Positions 45,204 to 52,017 of a stretch of 52,017 nt of DNA are shown here, piece by piece. The notes beneath the pieces are model-generated. The model saw only the letters and a program-made list of their open reading frames with translations. It made no database searches and was not told the DNA's origin. The translations under genes were made by a program, and so were the position numbers. Source of the stretch: Rozella allomycis CSF55 (Eukaryota > Rozellomycota); contig KE561021.1 in assembly GCA_000442015.1 (NCBI GenBank), positions 1 to 52,017 on the forward strand, in the 5' to 3' direction. Every line of letters starts with the position of its first letter. The first letter of the stretch is position 1.

Positions 45204-46413
45204 TTAGGAAAATTTATTCAAAGTTGTTTCCAGTTGTGTTAAAAATGATTCTTGATGTAAAATCTGCTGTTGAGTGTACTCCAAAATCGCAGTTTTTAAA
45301 TCCAAATGCTTTTGCTTTTCATAGCGCACCAATTCTTTATTTAATGAATCTTGAATATCTTGAAACTTTTTCTGTGACGCCAAATACTTTTCTTCAGCCT
45401 AATACTATCTGGATTTAATTTGGCATTACATTTTTTAGCCCGATACTAACATTTTTGAGTTCTTTTTCAATTACAGGATTTTTGTGCTGTATATTTTCAC
45501 ACTTGCTTTTCATTTGTTTAAACTCTTTGAGGCGATTCATATATTCAACCAAGTAGTTTGTTCTGGTATTCAGGAGATCCTAGTAGACATCCCCTAAAAC
45601 TTTACTTTAATCAACGGAATTGTACGGCAGTAATCATGAATAACATCACCGAATACCATAGTTTCTTGAAAAGCCTATTTATTTGGGATTTGAACGAAGA
45701 ATATTACCTGATCATTCAGCAGGGACACCTGAGATTCAATGTAAAAGTTAAAAATGTCAATTTGACCTTCAAATCTAACTAGTTCTTTTGTGATTCTTTC
45801 AGCATCGCCAATGACTTGTTGTGACGATGCCACGGTTTGTATTTGTGGCAATAGCGTACTATAAAGTTGTGAAAATTCGATTGAAGATAAACTGTAATAT
45901 CTTACCTGCTTTTTGTTTCTCCATGATGTTGAATTGATCATGTAATGTTGCTAGCAAACTCTCCAGGTTCAAAACATAATTACACCTTTGTTGGAACTCG
46001 TCTTGAAAAATATCACTTTCACTATCCGGAGGCCTATATATTCTCAATCCCCTTTCATAATTTGATTTTATAAAACCATCTAGCATTGACAATGAAAAAT
46101 GATCTTTGAATTGCATGTCAAGGCTCGTAGAGGAACTCGATAAAAATGTTTTCACACAATCTAGAGTGTATATTCTTTTTCTACTAAATAATTTGTTTAA
46201 AAATCTTTCCATCTCTGCCCTTTTCCTTTCTAAAAACCCATTTTTCTTTAGATTGTGAGTATCAATAGGATCTGGTAATTGAAAGAGAATCCATTCACAT
46301 TGAGCTTTAAGTATTTCATGATGTAACCACTTTATTTGCTCGTATGTTCTTAAATACTCCTCATTGACAAACTTGACTTGGTACTCTGCGAATCCTATGT
46401 TTTTCATATTCAT
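45204..46413 (-). CDS. PX-BAR sorting nexin
   Basis: An N-terminal PX-like domain (YQVKFVNEEYLRTYEQIKWL, then FQLPDP, FLERKRAEMERFLNKLF, and a final CVKTFLSS) is followed by a BAR-type coiled coil. The C-terminal end (ELVRYEKQKHLDLKTAILEY, then QQQILHQESFLTQLETTL) has the pattern of SNX1/2/4-type BAR domains. The usual RRY basic patch that grips PtdIns3P is not conserved (EEYLRTY), so lipid binding may be altered. At least four introns interrupt the BAR region (near 45870, 45690, 45590, 45430), some with uncertain borders. The product probably acts in endosomal retrieval with the VPS16-containing tethers. SNX4/ATG24-like is possible. The start at 46413 gives a short N-terminus. Divergent from P5CDH. 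Confidence 0.7.
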
Positions 46414-46548
46414 GATTATGCCATATTAAAAATATTACATTTCTTTGAAATAATAATCTATAGGTTATGCCTTTAGAATTTGATGTAGGGCCACAATCTG
46501 GAACTTTCACAACAGAAATCATTTTTTGAAAATTCGCTTTACAATTTC

Positions 46549-48366
46549 ATGCTATTAAAACGATACTTTTCAAGTTTAGGCAGGTTTAAATTACCGGTAC
46601 CTCTTAATGAGCCATTGGTAACATTGTAGCATAACTTTTACTAGAAAACATTCTCTCCTGGTAGTCTTGAGAGAGAAAACCTAACAAGTGCGATCAAGGA
46701 ATTAAAAGCCAGTGAAAAATGTGTACCGGTGATAATTAATGGGGAAAGAATATTTTCAGGGAATATTTCTGATCAAGTTATTGGTGGAGACCATCAAAAG
46801 AGAATCTGTCAATTTCATGAGGCGGACGAAACACTTACAAGGCGTGCAATAGAGGAAGGATTGAAGGCTAAAAAACTTTGGCAAAGAATGCCTTTGGAAC
46901 ATCGAGCTTCTGTATTTTTAAAAGCGGCAGATTTATTGACCACAAAGTACAGGTATCAAATGATGGCTGCCACAATGTTGGGACAAGGGAAAAATATTTA
47001 TCAAGCTGAAATTGATTGCATTACGGAATTGGCAGATTTTTGGAGATTTAACTGTCATTTTGCTGAGAAAATTTATGAAGATCAGCCATTAAGAAACAAT
47101 GTTGGAAATTGGAATAGAGTTGAATACCGTCCACTTGATGGATTTGTCGCAGCAATTTCCCCATTTAATTTTACCGCCATTGGTGGAAATCTTTGTTCTG
47201 CGCCAGCATTGATGGGAAACTCTGTGGTTTGGAAACCTTCATCCGCTGCTGTTTACAGCAATTATCTTGTTTATAAGATTTTAGAAGAGGCTGGTTTACC
47301 ACCCGGTGTGATACAGTTCCTACCTGGCTCACCCCAACCGATTGTGAACGTAAGAAGAGAAAAACATCATTAGTTTAGGAAATGTTATCGCATAAAGCTC
47401 TATCGGGAATTCACTTTACTGGCAGCACATTTGTGTTTAGGGAGATTTGGAAACAAGTTGGAAATAGGATCGAAAGTTATTCTTCGTATCCTAGATTAGT
47501 TGGAGAAACTGGAGGGAAAAATCTTCATTTTATTCACGAAAGCGCTGATTTATTGAATGCCGCGGCAAATACAATCCGTTCAGCGTTTGAATATCAAGGT
47601 CAAAAATGTTCAGCTTGTTCACGATTGTATGTTCCAGATAGTGTTTGGCCAAAGTTTAAACAACATTTATTGACAATGCATAGTTCTATTAAAGTTGGCC
47701 CAGTGGATGGTACCGTCGTTAAATGTTTCAAAATAGATTTTACCAATTTTTGTACAAATGTTATAAATAAGCAAGCATTTGATAAGATTAAATCATATAT
47801 CGACTATGCAAGATCTTCTTCTGAGGCCAGAATAATTGCAGGTGGTGAATGTAACAAATTTAAGTTGAATCAAGTAGGCAACGATGAAAAAGGTTATTTT
47901 ATCCACCCTACGATCATTGAAACTTCTGATATTCATTTCAAAACAATGAAAGAGGAAATCTTTGGCCCCGTCCTAACAGTGTTTGTTTATCCCGCCAAGG
48001 AGTATGAAAAATATGTAAAAGACTAATTATTTTTTGAAAAGGCCGAGATAGCAGCAAATTCATCAGAATATGCATTGACTGCTGGAATGTAATTCACTTT
48101 ATATTTTGAGTAATAGATTTGCGAGTGAAAGATCAATTATACAAAACTTGGAGGAAAAAATGCTTTACGCGTCTGGAAACTTATACATAAATGACAAAAG
48201 CACCGGTGCCATTGTTGGTCAACAACCTTTTGGGGGCTCAAAGGCATCCGGAACAAACGATAAAGCAGGTGCCCTCATGAATTTACTAAGATGGACATCA
48301 GCTAGGGCCATCAAAGAAAATTTCATCCATATTTCAGACTATATTTATCCTTCAAATCTTAAATAA
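46549..48366 (+). CDS. PUT2: Delta-1-pyrroline-5-carboxylate dehydrogenase
   Basis: Mitochondrial P5C dehydrogenase (ALDH4A1/Put2) oxidises glutamate semialdehyde to glutamate with NAD+, the last step of proline use. ATG 46549 opens a basic presequence (MLLKRYFSSLGRF). Family motifs: ISPFNFTAIGGNL (about 47152), GIHFTGST, LVGETGGKN (general base Glu), YQGQKCSACSRLY (catalytic Cys, about 47600-47625), MKEEIFGPVLTVFVYP and the diagnostic NDKSTGAIVGQQPFGGSKAS (about 48191-48250). Five introns of 27-29 nt (near 46612, 47350, 47711, 48017 and 48090) restore the whole family sequence; the one at 47711 is 27 nt and stop-free. Length about 560 residues, normal for the family. Confidence 0.95.
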
Positions 48367-48545
48367 AGTAGCTTGCGTCGTCCTGTTTCGTTATATCCTT
48401 TTTTCATCTTTTTTACACAAGATGTCCATTGATTAATTTTTGGAAATAATGTAACATAAATATCATCTTAATCATTTTAAAAAGCATGGAAACAAAGTTG
48501 AACACCCGTGGCGCTGTTAGAGCAATTGTAGATGGAGTGGCTTAG
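48367..48545. other. Promoter region of secreted kinase 1
   Basis: Short intergenic stretch. GAGTGGCTTAG, directly before the ATG at 48546, is the reverse complement of the AAGCCAC-type element found before other secreted-protein genes. Confidence 0.4.
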
Positions 48546-49859
48546 ATGCAAGTGATATCATTTTTGTATGTTCTCTTTTTTTCATGCTGTATTATAGCTT
48601 ATGATATAAGTCACCTTCCAAGATGTTTAGATTCTGATTATTATACAGTTTCCAATTTAGGAACTGGGGGACTTGGCACNACAGTGGAAAAACTGAGGCG
48701 TAAGTCTGATGGAAAATACTTTGCAAGAAAGACCTCATACGCCCACTATAGCTTTTATTACCGTGAAATACGTGCATTGGATATGCTAGCTTTTTCAAAA
48801 ATGTTTCCAAATTTAATTTGTATATATGAAGAGCCAGGTGTCTCCCAACCCGATGAAAAGAAATACAAACATTCCTTTATAATGGATTATCTTCCGGGAG
48901 AAGAGTTCCTAAAGGCTTTCGATAGCTGCAGATACAAGAATTTATCTCCAAGCGACATTGACTCTATAATTAAATGCCAGAAATTCATTCCCAGCGATTT
49001 GGAAATAAGAAGCTTTATGGAACAATCTGTCATGGCGCTCAATGATTTACAAAAAGTATCACTGGCAATTGTTGATATAAAACCGAGCAATATAATGTAT
49101 TACAAGGGAGAATTAAAGTTTTTTGATATGAATGGCTCTTCTCATTCTACCGATAAGAACTTGTATGTTGTTAGTACAAAATTTTTTGCTGCACCGGAAA
49201 CAAAAAACAGTCACATTTTCGGTATAAATGTGCCAGAAACTGACATATTCTCTTTGGGTATCATTTTTCATATGATGGTGGGATATAAATCTCTCCATAG
49301 AGGTCTTTCTGCTTCCGAAGCTTACAAGAAAATATATCCGTATTCATATGGCTATACTTTGAAGATGCTGCGTAATGATAACTGCGCGCATATTGACTCT
49401 CCACCTCTTTTCAATGATATTAAGCTTGGAACTCAAAATGGAATTGCCTTTGATCTCGCATATAAAATGCTCAATTTTCATACTTACGAGAGAATAACAT
49501 TAGATGAGATTAAGAAGCACAAGTATTTTGAAGGAACTAATTGGGACAATCTTGAAGAACGATTTGGTTCACAATCATATATGCCAAACCTTGTAGGTGT
49601 AAAATTAACCTTGGATATTAATTACCAAAATTATGACAAGAATAATTTCGATACGATCTATAGCTTTAGGGCCACAAACAATTACCAATGCGACGATAGA
49701 AGAAAACCTAGACCTCTTCCAGTTTTAGCTATAGTATACATATCTATTGCCTCTGTAGCCTGTGTTTCAGTTGCCGCTTTTATGATTTGGAAGAAAGTTA
49801 AACATGGTACTTTAAGTACCAAGATGTCCGTTGTTACAACAAGCCCAATTACTTTGTAG
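48546..49859 (+). CDS. Secretory-pathway kinase-domain protein with C-terminal TM
   Basis: One exon, 437 residues. Signal peptide (MQVISFLYVLFFSCCIIAYD), then a protein-kinase fold at about residues 33-345, then a membrane segment (about 400-425, VLAIVYISIASVACVSVAAF) followed by a basic tail. This predicts a type I protein with the kinase domain outside the cytosol. Kinase landmarks: Gly-loop GTGGLG (n at 48680 inside it), Lys in YFARKTSY, alpha-C Glu in YREIRALD, catalytic loop IVDIKPSN (Asp, Lys and Asn kept, His-Arg lost), metal site FFDMNG instead of DFG, APE as AAPET, and ETDIFSLG. The key acidic residues remain, so activity is possible. A tandem relative follows at 50005. Family unknown to me. 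Confidence 0.8.
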   Translation: MQVISFLYVLFFSCCIIAYDISHLPRCLDSDYYTVSNLGTGGLGXTVEKLRRKSDGKYFARKTSYAHYSFYYREIRALDMLAFSKMFPNLICIYEEPGVSQPDEKKYKHSFIMDYLPGEEFLKAFDSCRYKNLSPSDIDSIIKCQKFIPSDLEIRSFMEQSVMALNDLQKVSLAIVDIKPSNIMYYKGELKFFDMNGSSHSTDKNLYVVSTKFFAAPETKNSHIFGINVPETDIFSLGIIFHMMVGYKSLHRGLSASEAYKKIYPYSYGYTLKMLRNDNCAHIDSPPLFNDIKLGTQNGIAFDLAYKMLNFHTYERITLDEIKKHKYFEGTNWDNLEERFGSQSYMPNLVGVKLTLDINYQNYDKNNFDTIYSFRATNNYQCDDRRKPRPLPVLAIVYISIASVACVSVAAFMIWKKVKHGTLSTKMSVVTTSPITL

Positions 49860-49994
49860 TTTATCAACTTAATGATAACATGAATTATGCAATATTCTTA
49901 TAAACCAAATTTGTAAGTTGTAACTATTTTCATTTTTTGACATTTTTGATTGTCGCATAATTTTCTATTTTTGCTTCAATCCACGCCACCCTTG

Positions 49995-50001
49995 AAGCCA
50001 C
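49995..50001 (+). promoter_or_regulatory. AAGCCAC element, secreted kinase 2
   Basis: AAGCCAC ends three bases before the ATG at 50005, in the same orientation as in the helical family genes. A second CGCCAC lies 12 bases above. Confidence 0.5.
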
Positions 50002-50004
50002 CCG

Positions 50005-51192
50005 ATGAATTTTCTCTGCTTTATTTTTCTGTGTGGTGCTAGTTTGGCAGCGTGCCAGTTTTTGTATGACATGTCTGCTATTCCCCGTTGCGTGGATGGC
50101 GAGTTTGAAGTTCTTGAAAAGCTTGGTCATGGTAGTTTTGGAACAGTTGAAAAGGTTCGAAGACTATCAGATGGCAAAATATTTGCTTTAAAGTCTACGC
50201 AAAACCCTTACATGAGTCCTTTATTGCTAAAATGGTCATATTACAGTGAAATCCGTGGTCTTGATCGTTTAAAGTTTTCCAGTATGTTTCCCAAATTGAT
50301 ATGCATTTTCAATGAGCAGGATTTGACAAATATAGCTACTCTTCCAACCGCTTATAGGTTTGTTATGGAATATTTACCTGGACAGCTGCTCCAGTCGCAG
50401 TATACGAAATGCTTAGGGGAGAATATTGGTGCAAATTTTTATGATCATCTTCAAGAGTGCAAAAAGCATTTGCCAGATGAAGAAGAAATGAAATCTGTTA
50501 TAGCGCAATGTTTGCTAGCCCTTGAAGATGCCGAATTCGCTGGATTGTCATTGACTGATGTGAAACCAGAAAATATGATGTATAATCAAGGCAGAATAAC
50601 ATTTTTTGATTTGAATGGAGCTTTGCACAAGAGTGATTTATCGCTTGTAAAGTTTATGACACCGATTCGCGGACCACCAGAGGTGCTTAAGACGCCGATA
50701 AAGATTGACCATACAAAAAATGCATTATACTCTGTGGGAACTATTCTTGGATCCTACTATGGTATTCGCTCAATTAAAGTTGATAAGATGGCACATAATG
50801 ATTTCCACAATGTTATTTATCCATTGAAAGTGTTTCCTATTACAATGAATATGTTTGAGTTAGATAATAATTTGAAGGGATATGAAGATTTCAAGAAGAT
50901 GACTGGTTCTGATGTGATATCCGACTTTATATCTAGACTGGTTACATTAGAACCTGAAGGTCGCATGTCTATAAGTGAAACCAAGAAGCATCAGTATTTT
51001 GAAGGATTTGATTGGGATGCATTGATAAAGAGAATTGGTTATGTTAAACCAGTGAATGTAAAGCTTGAAGCTAAATTGTGGAAAAATGCGCCGACATTGA
51101 CTACAAAGGCAGAAGCATTAGAGTTACTTAAATCATTTGAATCAGAATCAGGAGAAAAAGTGTTGACAAAGAAGCAAGTAAGGAATGAATAA
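50005..51192 (+). CDS. Secreted kinase-domain protein without TM
   Basis: One exon, 395 residues. Signal peptide (MNFLCFIFLCGASLAACQF), kinase fold at about 33-340, and a short charged tail (ESGEKVLTKKQVRNE) with no membrane segment, so it may be released. Landmarks: GHGSFGTVEKV, Lys in IFALKST, YSEIRGLD, LTDVKPEN catalytic loop (His-Arg absent, Asp/Lys/Asn present), FFDLNG in place of DFG, GPPEV. The usual F-helix Asp (DxWSLG) is replaced in KNALYSVG, so structure or activity may be weakened. It aligns along its length with the neighbour at 48546, including a Cys in IPRCVDG. A tandem duplication with gain or loss of the anchor is likely. Confidence 0.8.
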   Translation: MNFLCFIFLCGASLAACQFLYDMSAIPRCVDGEFEVLEKLGHGSFGTVEKVRRLSDGKIFALKSTQNPYMSPLLLKWSYYSEIRGLDRLKFSSMFPKLICIFNEQDLTNIATLPTAYRFVMEYLPGQLLQSQYTKCLGENIGANFYDHLQECKKHLPDEEEMKSVIAQCLLALEDAEFAGLSLTDVKPENMMYNQGRITFFDLNGALHKSDLSLVKFMTPIRGPPEVLKTPIKIDHTKNALYSVGTILGSYYGIRSIKVDKMAHNDFHNVIYPLKVFPITMNMFELDNNLKGYEDFKKMTGSDVISDFISRLVTLEPEGRMSISETKKHQYFEGFDWDALIKRIGYVKPVNVKLEAKLWKNAPTLTTKAEALELLKSFESESGEKVLTKKQVRNE

Positions 51193-51299
51193 TCAATAAA
51201 CTGCAATTGCTTATAAGTAATTATCCAAGTTCATTAGTTTAAATGTTCAGATTACTATTTTAAATTATTCCTTTAAACGAGTGATTGACATTCGATGCT

Positions 51300-52017
51300 T
51301 TAAAACTTTTCGTAATTTCCCATTTCGATTTCTATAAAGAAAAGATTTAAAGTGTTACTCTTTAGCGCAATAAATGATCCAAGCGTGTAAATATTTCCGT
51401 TCAAGATGACTTTTTTTCCAAGCGTCAATGAAAACCTTTTAATGAATGAATGTAAAGGTACCTTTTTTCTAATTTGATCGAAATTTGTATTTTGGAAGTT
51501 TGTGATCCAGATGATGAGAAATCTTTTGAGTAGAGATTGATTGTTGAAATGAATAGCCTTGTTATGAAATTCTAGATTCAGATCTCTCGAAAGGGATTTA
51601 TTTCTAATTAGTGAATGTGTGTTATTTCTATTAACAGGTGCATTGACAATTGATTCACTACTAGTTGTAAGTAATTTACTATTTCCATTAGAACCACTTC
51701 CAATCAATGATTTACTATTGCCATTAGATCGTTTAATGATATCATTAACACTAACTTCATTTATGTTAGATGATCTATTTTTAAAGTTGACGCTTTTAAC
51801 ATTATCAATTCTTTTAAGATTCCATATTTTCCACATNCGCTTTTAACATTATCAATTCTTTTAAGATTCCATCTTTTCCACATTGATTGAATTAAAAACT
51901 TTTCATGTAATTGCAGGGGCTTTGAACAAAATTTCTTAGATAAACAAAATTTGAATTTGAATAATCTTTTAGAAATATTTTTCGATTTTTTCAAAGCCAA
52001 ATATTTTCTAAATTTAA
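51300..52017 (-). CDS. 3' part of a gene with W/F-spaced helical repeats
   Basis: The gene enters from the right edge; its start is outside. The visible C-terminal 220 or so residues are basic, with recurring F..W or L..W spacings (KFLIQSMWKRW, LLKRFLIIWITNF), loosely like Sfi1-type centrin-binding repeats, plus a Ser/Asn/Gly-rich linker with a doubled SNGNSK unit. An n at 51837 repeats about 48 bases on both sides (the WNLKRIDNVKS codons appear twice), so some residues are artefactual. Family assignment is weak. Confidence 0.4.

Noticed and set aside
48546-51192. Reading the two kinase-domain proteins as ordinary cytosolic kinases
   Set aside because: Both start with strong hydrophobic leaders at the first ATG and no alternative downstream ATG would give a complete domain.
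1-52017. CRISPR arrays, bacterial operons, ribosome binding sites
   Set aside because: None seen; the window is eukaryotic nuclear sequence with spliceosomal introns.

Overview
The window is nuclear DNA of a compact, AT-rich eukaryote. It carries introns of about 25-30 nt with GT..AG ends, nucleoporin and HOPS genes, eukaryotic tRNAs, and at least one clear motile-flagellum gene (CFAP221). A flagellated, deep-branching fungus or fungus relative, probably a parasite of the Rozella/Cryptomycota kind, would fit. That placement is inference; no marker here proves it. The assembly is a scaffold with about 21 single-n joins, and many of these are bracketed by short direct repeats that look like unmerged contig ends or haplotypes.

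Region 1 (1-8.6 kb) is accessory: a broken Ty1/copia fossil, a decayed pogo-like DNA transposon, a JMJD7-like JmjC hydroxylase gene, and an unrecognised gene of many small exons. Region 2 (8.6-12.9 kb, minus strand) holds CFAP221 and a long coiled-coil protein. Region 3 (13.6-35.3 kb) is the most striking part. Eight plus-strand genes encode signal-peptide-bearing, mostly helical proteins of one divergent family (called members 1-8 here). They alternate with minus-strand housekeeping genes (NUP133, VPS16, NUP155) and plus-strand TRM1. Most members share a CAYGTG E-box and an AAGCCAC-like element just before the ATG, and all end in a similar short helical module. Region 4 (35.5-48.4 kb) holds NUP155, an FtsX/MacB-like permease, a tRNA-Ala, a Ral-like GTPase, a short protein with MDM1/SAXO-like microtubule motifs, a PX-BAR sorting nexin and mitochondrial P5C dehydrogenase. 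Region 5 (48.5-52 kb) holds two tandem kinase-domain proteins with signal peptides, one membrane-anchored and one apparently secreted, and the 3' part of a further minus-strand gene.

How the genes fit together: NUP133 and NUP155 belong to the nuclear pore scaffold. VPS16 and the sorting nexin serve endolysosomal traffic. CFAP221, and possibly the coiled-coil and MDM1-like proteins, point to a zoospore flagellum. The secreted helical family and the secreted kinases are the best candidates for an undescribed system. They may be a co-regulated set of surface or host-directed proteins; that role is inference from signal peptides, shared upstream elements, local duplication and rapid divergence.
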